Numbered from the stretch's first letter, positions 10,143 through 20,065 are shown. The stretch is DNA of 64,000 nt from Ureibacillus chungkukjangi (GCF_003217295.1 NZ_QJTJ01000016.1:22306-86305); one strand, 5' to 3'. Made by a program: numbers and translations. The notes: a model not told the origin generated them from the letters alone.

Positions 10143-11678
10143 ATGTTTGGAATGAAAAAGATTAGAAAAATAAATAAATCAAATGATTCTTCGGCGAAAA
10201 CTGAAGCTAAACATATTAAAATTCCGTCGTCTAAGGTGGAATTCATTGAAAAACTAAAAGAGATTACACACTCACCAGCAGATTTAATGATAAAGGAAAT
10301 TAGTGACACCATTACGATTATCTATGTTGACTTTTTAATTGATGTAAATACTTTAAATGAACAGATTTTACCAACACTTGAAAAAACAGATTGTGCAACA
10401 CCCAGAATTATAAAAGAGAGCCTTTTAGTTGCTGAAGTTGACTTAGGTTCAGAGTTGAATAAATGTGTACTTGAAATGTTAATTGGTGCAGTATTAATTC
10501 ATGTCGAGGGGAATTCTGAACTCGTCATTGCTAAGATATCAGCGTACCAGACGAGAAGTTTAACAACCCCTGAAAATGAATCCCAAGTTATCGGGTCACA
10601 AATAGGCTTCAATGAAAGTCTTGCAACGAACATTTCATTAATCCGTAGGTATATTACAAACCCTAACTTAAGTAATGAAAAATATGTTATAGGGAAAGAA
10701 ACTAATACGTCATTATCCGTTTTATATATTAAAGGCATTGCCTCCGAAGAGTATGTGAATACTGTTCGCCAAAGAATTATAGATTTGGATGTTTCCGATA
10801 TTTTAGATAGTGCAATTTTAACTGAATTAATAGATGATAATTCTTTAACCATTTTCCCTCAAATGCTTTTAACTGAAAGACCCGATAGATTTTGTGATGG
10901 ACTATTAAGTGGAAAAGTTGGCATAGTGGTAAACGGAAGTTCTATGGCTATCCTATGTCCTTATACCTTTTTCGAATTTTTCCAGAGTAGAGAAGACCAA
11001 AACCTTCGTTGGCCAATAGCTACCTTTTTAAGGTTATTAAGGTTTAGCGCTATCTTAATATCAATCTTTTTTACACCTATATATGTTGCTACCTTAACAT
11101 TTCACTATGAAGTGATTCCACAGCCTCTATTAGTACCTTTAAGTGAATCGAGAGCGATAGTTCCATTTCCACCAATTATCGAAGCTTTATTTTTGGAATT
11201 AATAATTGAACTATTACGCGAAGCTGGGGCACGTTTGCCTACCAAAGTAGGACAAACAATCGGGATTGTTGGAGGGATTGTCCTGGGAACAGCAGCTGTT
11301 CAAGCAGGGATTACAAGTAATATTTTAATCATTATTATTGCTTTATGTGCCTTATCTGCTTTTACTACTCCAAATTATGTGATGGGTAATGTAATTAGAA
11401 TTTTACGTTTTCCAATCATTTTTTTAGCTGGATTTTGGGGCTTTTATGGCATTATGTTTGCTTTTTGTTTACTAATTATTCATTTATTAAGACAATCGAG
11501 CCTTGGTGCTCCTTATTTGCAACCATTCTATCCACCGAGATGGAAAGACATGGCTGATAGTGTGATAAGGTTACCTCTCCCGTTTATTAATCGTCAACCG
11601 ATACTTACATCTAGAAAAGTAAACGATAAGGCGTCAAATAACAACTCTTCAAATGAGGAGAAGATGAAGCAATCATGA
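10143..11678 (+). CDS. Spore germination protein, GerA family (receptor A subunit)
   Basis: A subunit of a germinant receptor, an inner-membrane complex of the spore that senses nutrients. The 511-aa protein has a large soluble N-terminal region, a central block typical of the family (GKVGIVVNGS, LLTERPDRFCDGLL), then several membrane helices and a Pro-rich end (LQPFYPPRWKDM). The start at 10143 has GGAGAG six bases upstream; an ATG 48 bases earlier lacks one. Its stop overlaps the next start by four bases, and three genes follow as A-B-C in the classical gerA-type order. I cannot tell which nutrient it recognises. A forespore sigma-G promoter would be expected; I saw no clear match. Confidence 0.93.
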   Translation: MFGMKKIRKINKSNDSSAKTEAKHIKIPSSKVEFIEKLKEITHSPADLMIKEISDTITIIYVDFLIDVNTLNEQILPTLEKTDCATPRIIKESLLVAEVDLGSELNKCVLEMLIGAVLIHVEGNSELVIAKISAYQTRSLTTPENESQVIGSQIGFNESLATNISLIRRYITNPNLSNEKYVIGKETNTSLSVLYIKGIASEEYVNTVRQRIIDLDVSDILDSAILTELIDDNSLTIFPQMLLTERPDRFCDGLLSGKVGIVVNGSSMAILCPYTFFEFFQSREDQNLRWPIATFLRLLRFSAILISIFFTPIYVATLTFHYEVIPQPLLVPLSESRAIVPFPPIIEALFLELIIELLREAGARLPTKVGQTIGIVGGIVLGTAAVQAGITSNILIIIIALCALSAFTTPNYVMGNVIRILRFPIIFLAGFWGFYGIMFAFCLLIIHLLRQSSLGAPYLQPFYPPRWKDMADSVIRLPLPFINRQPILTSRKVNDKASNNNSSNEEKMKQS

Positions 11679-12784
11679 AATCCTTACTCCAAATAAGCAA
11701 CGATCAAAAGTTTAATGCACCTCTCCTATTTTTTGTAGTGGTAACTAGTCAAATAGCGGTTGGAATTCAGGGATTTCAACGTCTTATCGTAAAGGATGCA
11801 ACTCACGATGCATGGATTTCAATCTTATTGAGTTTTCTATTTTCTCACTTTATTGTATATGTCATGTTTAAAACACTGGAAATATATTCAACAAACGATT
11901 TGTTTGGCATTCAGCTAGATTTGTTTGGCAAATACCTTGGTCATTTAATAAACTTTTCATATGTTATTTACGTATCTTTCGCCTTTTTTGTGGTATTAAA
12001 AAATTACACTGAAATCATCACAACATGGGTTTTTCCAAATTTATCACAGGTATTTATCTCAGGAACTCTTTTGATACTTGTCATTTATTCATTTACAGGT
12101 GGGTTGCGGGTAATAATTGGAGTTTGCTTCATTAGCGTTGTTTCCACTATTTGGATGCTACTTCTACTCCTCTTCCCTTTAGAATATGCACATTATAATC
12201 ACCTTCTACCCGTACTATCAAATGATCTTGTAAGTATCTTAAAAGGTGCATATTCAATGACGTTTACAATTGTTGGATTTGAAGTTGTCAATATCCTGTA
12301 CCCATTTGTAAAAGATAAAAACAAAGCACAAAAATATGTTCACTTTGGTTTGTTTTTTACTTGCTTTGTATATGTATTTGTTATGATTGTTACCATAGTA
12401 TATTTTAGCAATGAGCAATTGGAAAAGACAATTTGGGCATTGCTTACATTATTTAGCATTATAAAGCTTCCTTTTATTGAGAGAATTGAAATTATTGTTA
12501 TCTGTTTTTGGTTAATTATTATATTACCTAATCTTTGTTTATTTTCTTGGTCTGCATACCGGGGCATTGTTCGGATAAAGAATATTAAAGGAACAACATT
12601 TATTTGGATTTTTACTATTTTAATTTTTTTTGTTTCATTACCAGTCCAATCACGACATGATATAAACCGGATAAATAATATATTTAGTAAAATTGCATTT
12701 TACGTCGTTTTTATCTATCCATTGTTTCTCTATATTATGGCATCAACTAAAAAGATTTTGAAAAAATGGGTGAAAAGTAGTTGA
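11675..12784 (+). CDS. Spore germination protein, GerB family permease (receptor B subunit)
   Basis: Membrane subunit of the germinant receptor (369 aa), related to amino-acid transporters and the part thought to bind germinant. About ten hydrophobic helices span the whole length; the N-terminal NAPLLFFVVVTSQIAVGIQG region and FTGGLRVIIG are typical. It overlaps the A-subunit gene by four bases (ATGA) and the C-subunit gene by four, showing translational coupling. Confidence 0.93.
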   Translation: MKSLLQISNDQKFNAPLLFFVVVTSQIAVGIQGFQRLIVKDATHDAWISILLSFLFSHFIVYVMFKTLEIYSTNDLFGIQLDLFGKYLGHLINFSYVIYVSFAFFVVLKNYTEIITTWVFPNLSQVFISGTLLILVIYSFTGGLRVIIGVCFISVVSTIWMLLLLLFPLEYAHYNHLLPVLSNDLVSILKGAYSMTFTIVGFEVVNILYPFVKDKNKAQKYVHFGLFFTCFVYVFVMIVTIVYFSNEQLEKTIWALLTLFSIIKLPFIERIEIIVICFWLIIILPNLCLFSWSAYRGIVRIKNIKGTTFIWIFTILIFFVSLPVQSRHDINRINNIFSKIAFYVVFIYPLFLYIMASTKKILKKWVKSS

Positions 12785-13902
12785 GAAAAATAAAATTAAT
12801 TTTAATCTTGTTAATATGCTGCTCGTTAATCACTGGGTGTGCGGAAACTAAAATTCTAGAAAGAATAAGTTTAGTAACGTTAATTGGTTATGATAATGGA
12901 GATGAGGATAAGGTAACGGCCACTACAGTTGTTCGACAAATTAACCCGGAATTTGAAAGTAGAGTCGAAACTCAAACGGAAACCGAAGCAACGAGTAAAG
13001 GAACACGAATCAAAGTAGACATGAAAACTGCGAAGAAATTAGCAGCTGGTCAATTGCGGGTTGTACTATACGGTGAAGAGCTGGCGAAACAGGGGATAGA
13101 GGAATCCATTCAAACCCTGCTTTCAAATTCTGAAATTAGTACAAGTGTCTATTTAGCGGTAGTCAGAGGAGAGTCAAAAACCTTGATAGAACAGAACTAT
13201 GAAGGAATATCTGACATTGGCCAACATCTGTATAATTTAATAGACCATAACATTGAGCAACAACAACTAATCTCTTCAACACTTCATGAAATAGGACGGG
13301 ATAATCAATCAAAAGTACGGAATTTTGCATTACCAATCCTTAAAAAAGAGGGACAATTTATCGGAATTACTGGTACTGCTTTTTTTAATAAAGGAAAAAT
13401 GGTTGGTGAACTACCATCAAGTGATATCTCCTATCTCGTGCTGATTTGTGATAGTTTTAAGTCCGGTACACTTGAACTTTCCTTGGATTCGGAATCAATA
13501 AGTCCCACAGTCGAGACGAAAGGTGACACCCTCAATTTGGCTGTTGACTCAATAAAATCAAAAAGTATTATAAAAGTAACCGATGCAAAAAAGAACGAAT
13601 TTGATTTAAACATACTATTGAAATGTAGATTGTTGGAAACTTCTAATAAAATTGATATAAGTGATCCAAAAGTTAATAAGACAATAGAAAAAGCCATGAA
13701 TGAAAAAATTGAAAGCGAAATCTCCAGGATTATTAAGTATACGAAAGAAATTGAATCGGACATCTTTGGTTTTGGGGAAGAATATAGATCGCAGGTTAGA
13801 GGCGCGAATCTAACAGAGGAGAAATGGATGGAAATGTATAAAAAAATGAAATTAAATATAAATGTGGATGTTGAGATTATAAGAAATGGCGTATATGAAT
13901 AA
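12781..13902 (+). CDS. Spore germination lipoprotein, Ger(x)C family (receptor C subunit)
   Basis: Lipoprotein subunit of the germinant receptor (373 aa), anchored on the outer face of the inner spore membrane. The signal peptide ends in lipobox LITGC (about 17-21), followed by the family opening (RISLVTLIGYD) and the typical C-terminal region with KLNINVDVEIIRNG. The start is TTG and overlaps the B-subunit stop by four bases. It completes the A-B-C operon. No terminator follows; the next gene, a VanW protein, begins 72 bases later and may be cotranscribed. Confidence 0.93.
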   Translation: MRKIKLILILLICCSLITGCAETKILERISLVTLIGYDNGDEDKVTATTVVRQINPEFESRVETQTETEATSKGTRIKVDMKTAKKLAAGQLRVVLYGEELAKQGIEESIQTLLSNSEISTSVYLAVVRGESKTLIEQNYEGISDIGQHLYNLIDHNIEQQQLISSTLHEIGRDNQSKVRNFALPILKKEGQFIGITGTAFFNKGKMVGELPSSDISYLVLICDSFKSGTLELSLDSESISPTVETKGDTLNLAVDSIKSKSIIKVTDAKKNEFDLNILLKCRLLETSNKIDISDPKVNKTIEKAMNEKIESEISRIIKYTKEIESDIFGFGEEYRSQVRGANLTEEKWMEMYKKMKLNINVDVEIIRNGVYE

Positions 13903-13974
13903 TAATTTATGATATTTCATCACGATTTGGGCAAGATAAACTCAACTACAGACAATAGTTAGGTTGGGTTTAGC

Positions 13975-14895
13975 GTGTTAATGAATAAAATTATACCGAT
14001 TCTGATTATTCTTTTGCTTTCAGTCAATATCACAACGATTCAAGCTGAAAAAGAGGGAGACGAGTCAATCTCTTCTAGAACGATTAAAATTATAGATCCT
14101 TTTACAAAGGATCTTATTAAGACTTTTACACCGAGTGATTACGAGATCGCAATAGATATCACTCAATATAAGAAGCAAATTAAAGTGTGGGTGCGTGATT
14201 TTAGTGATGGCTATCGAAAGCCAATGATCTTAGATAAGATTGAAGAAAACGGCGAGCTCATCAAGGGAAGACCGCTAATAACTGTTAATGAGGAGGAGCT
14301 TGTTGAACAAATCGTTCAGCATTCGTTATCAGGTGGGGAAATTGAGCTTCCACTAAATTATAGTCAAAGTGATTATAGTGAGAAGGATCTCCCTTATTTT
14401 AATGAAGTAGTCCTTGCCTCTTACAGTACACGCTTTAGAGCATTTAACTCTGGACGCAGTAAAAATATCGAGCTTTCAGCAAATGCCATAAATAATGTAA
14501 TAGTCGGTAACAACGATATATTTTCCTTTAATTCGGTCGTTGGGCCAAGAGATGTTGCATCCGGCTATCAAATGGCACCAGAAATAATAAAAGGAAAGAT
14601 GGTCATGGGAATAGGTGGGGGCATATGCCAGACCTCTTCGACATTATTTAATGCGGTAGATCAGTTAGGCTTGAAAATTATTGAACGCCATAATCATTCA
14701 AGGGATGTTGGTTATGTACCAGAAGGCAGAGATGCAACAGTTTCCTTTGGAGGACTAGATTTTGTATTTCAAAACACAATTGGTGTTCCCTTTATTGTGA
14801 AAACCTATTATCAAAAAGGGGCTATTACTATACAGATTAAAACGTCAAAGGAATACGAACAGATTCTAAAAAATGAACTCAGTCATTTACAGTAA
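13975..14895 (+). CDS. VanW family exported protein (paralogue of 6618-7607)
   Basis: Exported VanW-domain protein of 306 aa. It has an N-terminal hydrophobic signal (about 4-24) with no lipobox, then the same layout as the 6618 paralogue: DPFT near the start, ENGELIKGRP, FSFNSVVGPR, GIGGGICQTSSTLFNA and HSRDVGYVP. The GTG at 13975 has GGTTGGG about six bases upstream; ATG 13981 is an alternative. It lies 72 bases behind the germinant receptor C gene with no terminator between, so spore-linked expression is possible (inference). Function of the family is unknown. Confidence 0.87.
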   Translation: MLMNKIIPILIILLLSVNITTIQAEKEGDESISSRTIKIIDPFTKDLIKTFTPSDYEIAIDITQYKKQIKVWVRDFSDGYRKPMILDKIEENGELIKGRPLITVNEEELVEQIVQHSLSGGEIELPLNYSQSDYSEKDLPYFNEVVLASYSTRFRAFNSGRSKNIELSANAINNVIVGNNDIFSFNSVVGPRDVASGYQMAPEIIKGKMVMGIGGGICQTSSTLFNAVDQLGLKIIERHNHSRDVGYVPEGRDATVSFGGLDFVFQNTIGVPFIVKTYYQKGAITIQIKTSKEYEQILKNELSHLQ

Positions 14896-14922
14896 AGACA
14901 CGTAAATCTCGTGTCTTTTTTC
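14894..14922 (+). terminator. Terminator of the ger-vanW unit
   Basis: Stem AAAGACACG with CGTGTCTTT, 7-base loop, then a T-rich run. It overlaps the last base pairs of the VanW stop codon and probably ends the germination transcript too. Confidence 0.88.
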
Positions 14923-15055
14923 TTTTGGAAAAGAAAATCCCTTACTTGAGCTTTAAGCAGTAAAATAGCATAATGAGAATTAGTAGAATATACAGAAATT
15001 TTAGTTCGAAATATAAATGTAAATCCAAAAAATTTACGTAGAGAGGTTTGGTAAG

Positions 15056-16633
15056 ATGAAAGATTTATGGCATGGCGGGACAATCTATACAATGACTGAT
15101 GAGAATGATAGAGTAGAGGCTGTTTTAGTAGAGCATGGTAAGATTATAGAAGTAGGAGCATTCGAGAAACTAAAAGTACAAGCTGATACTTTTCATGATT
15201 TAAAAGGAGCTACAATGTATCCTGGATTTGTAGATAGTCATCTTCATATCATAGGCCACGGGGAGAAATTACTGCGTCTTGATCTATCAAATGCAACCTC
15301 AGTAGAGGAAGTACTTTCCTTAGTACGTGAAGCAGCAAAGAATACGCCGTCAGATAAATGGTTATTTGGAGAAGGATGGAATGAAAATAACTTTAAAGAC
15401 AAGCGTATTCCTACTATTCAAGAGCTTGATGCCATCCGATCAGGTCCCATCCTTTTAACACGTGTATGTCATCATGTCCTTTTGGGTAACACAGCTGCAC
15501 TGAATGCAGGAGAGATTCATGAAGACAGCATTTCTCCAGCAGGAGGTAAAATTGGCCGTGATTCCAATGGTAAATTAAACGGTCTCTTATATGAGCAAGC
15601 TACAAGTCTAGTTAATAATGCGATTGTTCGAGAAGGAGAAGCCTATGTTCAAAATTTAGTAGAAGCATTGAACTATTCGATTGATGACATGCTATCTAAA
15701 GGTTTAACAGGTGGTCACAGTGAGGATATGAGCTATTTTGGCAGTTATACGAATCCTCTAACCGCTTATGAAAGAGTAATAGGAGAAAAGCGTCATTTCC
15801 GTGTGAATTTACTTCGGCATCATGCTGTTTTTAAAGAGATGATGGAGGCAAATCCTTCCTATGATGAACCCTTTATTGAACCAGGTGCTATGAAAATCTT
15901 TGCTGATGGTTCGTTAGGTGGAGCAACTGCTGCATTAGTTGAACCATATTGTGATAATCCGGAGAATAAAGGATTATTTATTCACACTGATGAAGAACTA
16001 GAGGAGCTTGTAAAATTAGCACGTAAATATAATGAGGCAATTGCTGTTCACATGATTGGTGATGCTGCTACTGAGCAAGTTTTGAACGCTATTGAAAAAT
16101 ACCCTGTACCAGCAGACAAACGCGATCGATTAATACATTGCTGTGTTTTAAATGAGAATCTAATGGAACGAATAACAAGGTTATCGGCAGTTGTGGATAT
16201 ACAGCCAGCCTTTGTTTCTTCAGATTTCCCTTGGGTAATTGAAAGACTTGGTGAAAATCGCTTAGAGTATGCTTATGCTTGGAAAAAAATGCTGGATAGA
16301 GGCATTATGTGTTCTGCTGGAACAGATGCACCAATTGAAGATATCGATCCTCTTTTATCTATTTATGCTGCAGTTGAACGTAAAAAGCCTGGAGCACAGC
16401 ATGAGGGATACATTCCTGAAGAGAAGCTAACTCGCTTTGAGGCAATCCGTGCTTATACGTATGGTAGTGCACAAGCCATTGGAAAAGAAGCTGTTCGTGG
16501 GTTCATCAAACCAGGCTATGATGCTGATTTTTCTATTTTTAATCGTGATTTATTTGAAGGGTCATCAGAGGATATGCTAGAAGCTATAGCTGTGAAAACA
16601 GTTGTAGCAGGTCGAGTTGTTTTTGAACGATAA
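15056..16633 (+). CDS. Metal-dependent amidohydrolase, YtcJ-like
   Basis: Amidohydrolase superfamily enzyme (525 aa) acting on an unknown amide or related bond. It has the N-terminal beta piece (GGTIYTM), the metal motif DSHLHI near residue 60, further ligands in AVHMIGDA and IHCC, a catalytic Asp in SAGTDAPIED, and a C-terminal segment returning to the beta domain (GFIKPGYDADFSIF). Length and motifs match YtcJ/exoenzyme-regulator-type proteins. GAGAGG stands nine bases before the ATG. It is a single gene facing the SDR gene and sharing its terminator. Confidence 0.88.
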   Translation: MKDLWHGGTIYTMTDENDRVEAVLVEHGKIIEVGAFEKLKVQADTFHDLKGATMYPGFVDSHLHIIGHGEKLLRLDLSNATSVEEVLSLVREAAKNTPSDKWLFGEGWNENNFKDKRIPTIQELDAIRSGPILLTRVCHHVLLGNTAALNAGEIHEDSISPAGGKIGRDSNGKLNGLLYEQATSLVNNAIVREGEAYVQNLVEALNYSIDDMLSKGLTGGHSEDMSYFGSYTNPLTAYERVIGEKRHFRVNLLRHHAVFKEMMEANPSYDEPFIEPGAMKIFADGSLGGATAALVEPYCDNPENKGLFIHTDEELEELVKLARKYNEAIAVHMIGDAATEQVLNAIEKYPVPADKRDRLIHCCVLNENLMERITRLSAVVDIQPAFVSSDFPWVIERLGENRLEYAYAWKKMLDRGIMCSAGTDAPIEDIDPLLSIYAAVERKKPGAQHEGYIPEEKLTRFEAIRAYTYGSAQAIGKEAVRGFIKPGYDADFSIFNRDLFEGSSEDMLEAIAVKTVVAGRVVFER

Positions 16634-16645
16634 AGTAGAAAAATA

Positions 16646-16688
16646 AAAACCAATCCCCTCCACAGTGCTTTTAGAGGGGATTGGTTTT
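16646..16688. terminator. Bidirectional terminator between amidohydrolase and SDR genes
   Basis: A 15-bp perfect stem, AAAACCAATCCCCTC with GAGGGGATTGGTTTT, around a 13-base loop. The A and T flanks let it work for both convergent genes. It overlaps the SDR stop codon. Confidence 0.93.
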
Positions 16689-17607
16689 AAAATTTATATG
16701 TGATGCCTGTAAGCTTTTCTGAAAGGATCCATAGATTACTGGATACATTTTCAACAAATTGCTGATCTAATATTTCTAGTTCAGTAGGGGAGCCTTTTAT
16801 TCCTTTACGTCCATCTGGTCCGATATATTCTCCTCCACGAATCGAATAATCTGTTGCTGCATACAAAATTGGATTCGCAGCAGCCTCCGCACTTTGACCA
16901 ATCATTTTTAATGAAGCCCGTGTAAGGCGCGTCTTAAGCTTACGAGAACCCTTCCCGAAGATGTAGGTTTGCGCAATTCCTGGATGACAAGCAACGCTTA
17001 TTGAATCAATATTCCGCGCACGAAAACGATATTGAAGCTCTTTAGCAAAGTACATACAAGCAAGTTTACTTTGAGCATAGCGCTTCATGGCATTAGATTT
17101 CACCTTAGAGCCAAGAAACTCTTTAAATTCTGGCTTAATGGAATGCGCAGAAAGACTACCAAGTGAAATTACCCTAGAATCCGGTGTTTTAATGATTAAA
17201 TCGAGCAATAATCCTGTTAAAGCAAAATGCCCTAAATAGTTGATGCCGAATTGTGATTCAAAACCGTCCTTTGTCTCTTTTTTGGGCGGCATCAGTACAC
17301 CTGCATTATTAATCAGTATTGATAAGGAACGAAATTTTTTACGAAAATCCTCGGCGAATTCTTTAATACTTTCTAAATCATTTAAATCGAGCTTTAGTAC
17401 ATGTACATTTGCGTTAGGAAATTCTCTTTTAATCTTATCTACAGCTTCATGTCCTTTGTTCAGATTACGAACTGCCAGTATGACTGTAGCGTAATTTTCA
17501 GCTAATGCCAAGCTTGTTTCATAGCCGATTCCACTATTTCCCCCAGTAACAATTGCTACTTTTCCTGTAAGATCTCGTATGTCTTTTTTTGTCCATCCTT
17601 TACTCAT
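16687..17607 (-). CDS. Short-chain dehydrogenase/reductase
   Basis: NAD(P)-dependent oxidoreductase of the SDR superfamily (306 aa), close in form to the retinol-dehydrogenase-like group. Nucleotide motif TGGNSGIG (about 21-28), NNAG, catalytic Ser in SLGSLS and the YAQSK active-site motif are all present. An AAGGAG site precedes the ATG. The substrate cannot be told. It is a single gene between terminators, with no pathway neighbour. Confidence 0.9.
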   Translation of the reverse strand: MSKGWTKKDIRDLTGKVAIVTGGNSGIGYETSLALAENYATVILAVRNLNKGHEAVDKIKREFPNANVHVLKLDLNDLESIKEFAEDFRKKFRSLSILINNAGVLMPPKKETKDGFESQFGINYLGHFALTGLLLDLIIKTPDSRVISLGSLSAHSIKPEFKEFLGSKVKSNAMKRYAQSKLACMYFAKELQYRFRARNIDSISVACHPGIAQTYIFGKGSRKLKTRLTRASLKMIGQSAEAAANPILYAATDYSIRGGEYIGPDGRKGIKGSPTELEILDQQFVENVSSNLWILSEKLTGITYKF

Positions 17608-17784
17608 ACTTACACACTCCTTAAATTACTTCAAATCAATTGATGGAGTTGAAATTTTCTGCTCAAGTCTAGTAAATTATGTTTTATTATATGTTCAAAA
17701 CCGCGAAACAGAAGAAACCTTGTAATGTTATTTAAGAAATGTGTTTTGAGTTAGGAGTTTATATATTTAATAAGGGAATTTTAT

Positions 17785-17820
17785 ATTAAAAAGCGACACA
17801 CATTTATTTTGTGTGCCGCT
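17785..17820 (-). terminator. Terminator of the 3-hydroxyacyl-CoA dehydrogenase gene
   Basis: On the minus strand the stem AGCGGCACACA pairs with TGTGTGTCGCT (one G-T pair), then TTTTTAATAT. It lies directly after the stop codon. Confidence 0.85.
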
Positions 17821-17825
17821 GTATT

Positions 17826-18722
17826 CTAACTGTCTAAAAACCCTGGTTCTAAATAACTTGGGTTAGGATAGGAATAGAAGCCTAGTTTAGTTTCTGTACC
17901 CAATTTTCCCTTCTCAATATACTCAGATTTTAGGACATTAGCTAATTTTTTAAATTCTTCATTACCAGCTTCGCCCTTAGCGTTCGCTATGTTATAGGCT
18001 GTATTGATTCCTACAATGTCTAATATTGCAAATGGACCCTTTGGAGAACCAGTTGCAATCATCCACGTTTTATCAATTGTTTCTACATCAGCAATCTTCT
18101 TGACTAATAGCATTTGAGCAGCTTCTAGGAAGGGAACGAGTAAAGAATTTAAAATGTAGCCAGGTTGTTCTCTTTGAATAGGTAATGCTACCATTCCAAT
18201 CGATTTGGCAAATTCGATAACCTCATCAAATACTGTTTTTTCAGTATTAGGATGTTTCATAATTTCGGCAGTATTGTTTAACCAGATTTCATTAGCAAAA
18301 TGTAACGCAAGAAATTTATGAGGTCTACCTGTTATTTCTGCAAATTGACTTGGCAGCATCGTAGAGGAGTTGGTTGCAAAAATCGCCTTTTCGGGTGCTA
18401 CTTGACGTAGCTGTTGATAGAAAGTCTTCTTAATCTCAACTACTTCTGGGACAGCTTCAATAACTAAATCTGCGTCTAGAACTGCTTCTCCTAAATCTGT
18501 ATAGAAGGAAATACGATTATAAGCTAAATTTACAGCTTCTTCTGTCGCTTCAAGGTCTTGAGTATAGCGTACCTTTAGATTCATCATTCGATTTTTCCCA
18601 CGATCTATTGCTTCATCATTAATATCATATACTGCAACATCATATCCTTTAAATGCAGTTTGAAACGCAATCTGACTTCCTAAAACACCACTACCAGCTA
18701 CTACAATCTTTTTATAGTCCAT
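17826..18722 (-). CDS. 3-hydroxyacyl-CoA dehydrogenase family protein
   Basis: NAD-dependent dehydrogenase (298 aa) predicted to oxidise a 3-hydroxyacyl-CoA or a similar substrate. The N-terminal Rossmann fold has AGSGVLGSQIA and ends its second strand in VYDIN; NSSTMLPSQ and catalytic His in LHFAN follow, and the C-terminal helical domain starts near GYILNSLLVPFLEAA. Instead of the usual HFFNP after the catalytic His it reads HFANEIW, a subgroup mark, so the true substrate may differ. No other beta-oxidation gene adjoins it. Confidence 0.85.
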   Translation of the reverse strand: MDYKKIVVAGSGVLGSQIAFQTAFKGYDVAVYDINDEAIDRGKNRMMNLKVRYTQDLEATEEAVNLAYNRISFYTDLGEAVLDADLVIEAVPEVVEIKKTFYQQLRQVAPEKAIFATNSSTMLPSQFAEITGRPHKFLALHFANEIWLNNTAEIMKHPNTEKTVFDEVIEFAKSIGMVALPIQREQPGYILNSLLVPFLEAAQMLLVKKIADVETIDKTWMIATGSPKGPFAILDIVGINTAYNIANAKGEAGNEEFKKLANVLKSEYIEKGKLGTETKLGFYSYPNPSYLEPGFLDS

Positions 18723-18891
18723 ATGAAAACCCCTTACTTAGTTTTAAACAAGCTATATTGTTCACTTTTCATGATAGACATGCTACTGTTTTTTATACTG
18801 ATTTTAAATGTTCTAATGGGCTGTTGTGAGAAATACAGTTCTTTCATTCGTTTTAAATGAATATAATGGTAGGAAAGGAGCGAATCATTGC

Positions 18892-19449
18892 ATGTCTATT
18901 GCTGTTATTTACGGAAGTACTCGCGAAAATGGGAATACGGAATGGCTAACTGAGCTAGCGATAAATGATTTGCCTGTCGAAAAAATATATCTAAGAGAAT
19001 ATAACATACTGCCCATTAAGGATGAGCGGCACACAAAGGCAGGGTTTCAGGAGGTGACAGATCAATATAACATTATTATTGATAAAGTTTTGAAGCATGA
19101 CATACTTATTTTTGCTACTCCTATCTATTGGTATAGCATGAGCGGAACAATGAAGCTGTTTATTGATCGGTGGTCTCAAACTTTACGTGATAAAGATCGA
19201 CCTGCCTTTAGAGAAGAATTAGCGAAGAAAAGTGCCTATGTGATTGCGGTAGGAGGAGATAAGCCGACGATTAAAGCACTTCCGATGATACAACAGTTTC
19301 AATACATTTGCGATTTCTTTAATATGGCTTTTGAAAGCTATATTATTGGCAAAGCGAGTAAGCCAGGGGAGATACCCAATGATTCAAAGGCTATTGCAGC
19401 AGCTAGGGAAATGAATGCGTCCTTAAAGAATAAGTTGAAATTGAATTAG
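18892..19449 (+). CDS. NAD(P)H-dependent flavin oxidoreductase, flavodoxin-like
   Basis: FMN-binding reductase of the flavodoxin fold (185 aa). The N-terminal FMN phosphate loop is IYGSTRENGNTEW (about 5-17) and the second FMN contact is ATPIYWYSMSG. Start at 18892 behind AGGAAAGGAG; a frame beginning 66 bases upstream has no ribosome site. It is a single gene and the electron acceptor is unknown. Confidence 0.87.
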   Translation: MSIAVIYGSTRENGNTEWLTELAINDLPVEKIYLREYNILPIKDERHTKAGFQEVTDQYNIIIDKVLKHDILIFATPIYWYSMSGTMKLFIDRWSQTLRDKDRPAFREELAKKSAYVIAVGGDKPTIKALPMIQQFQYICDFFNMAFESYIIGKASKPGEIPNDSKAIAAAREMNASLKNKLKLN

Positions 19450-19455
19450 ATGGCT

Positions 19456-19493
19456 AAAAACGAGTTGAAGACATTGAATCTCAACTCGTTTTT
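19456..19493. terminator. Bidirectional terminator between flavin reductase and Nudix genes
   Basis: Perfect 13-bp stem, AAAAACGAGTTGA with TCAACTCGTTTTT, around a 12-base loop. It serves the two convergent genes. Confidence 0.93.
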
Positions 19494-19501
19494 AGTTTAA
19501 T

Positions 19502-19951
19502 TTAAGCGAGGATTTCATCTATATAGGGTGTTATAAACCCAATGTATTCTGACTTCATATTATCTGGTAGTTGAAGTGGGGAATAGTACGTCAGCGCTTG
19601 TGACTCATGATTTATCCTTAGCTTGCCACTAACGTTTTTTGATAGAAAAACAGCTGTAACAGAATAAAATTCATCACCATTTTCAATTTTACTGAAGTAA
19701 TCTTTGCCAGAAAATACGCCTAATAATTTTAAATCACGTACAGTTAAGCCAGTTTCCTCAAAAACCTCTCGGTATGCGACTTCCTCATAGCTTTCTCCTA
19801 GATCCATCAAGCCACCTGGCAAGCCCCAGCTCCCATTAGGTCGCTGTTGCAGGAGAATATCCTTTTTGTCATTTACAATAATTACTACTGAACCAGGTAA
19901 TAGTAATGGTTTATTACCTACATATTTACGAATTGCTTTATAATATTCCAC
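19502..19951 (-). CDS. Nudix hydrolase
   Basis: Nudix family pyrophosphohydrolase (149 aa) acting on a nucleoside diphosphate linked to another group. The Nudix box is complete: a Gly, five residues, Glu, seven residues, then REVFEETGL (from about residue 45 to 67). GTG start with AGAGAGGT seven bases upstream. Specificity cannot be inferred. Confidence 0.92.
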   Translation of the reverse strand: MEYYKAIRKYVGNKPLLLPGSVVIIVNDKKDILLQQRPNGSWGLPGGLMDLGESYEEVAYREVFEETGLTVRDLKLLGVFSGKDYFSKIENGDEFYSVTAVFLSKNVSGKLRINHESQALTYYSPLQLPDNMKSEYIGFITPYIDEILA

Positions 19952-20026
19952 TTATTTTACCTCTCTTAATGCGTATTCTTTCCTTACTAGTTCAATGCCT
20001 ATATTTAAAAACCTCTATTTAAATAC

Positions 20027-20065
20027 AAAAAAGCGAGAAGTCATCTTCTAGAATCACTTCTCGCT
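20027..20065 (-). terminator. Terminator of the plsY-yneR unit
   Basis: Minus-strand stem GCGAGAAGT with ACTTCTCGC followed by TTTTTTG, just after the yneR-like stop codon. Confidence 0.87.
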
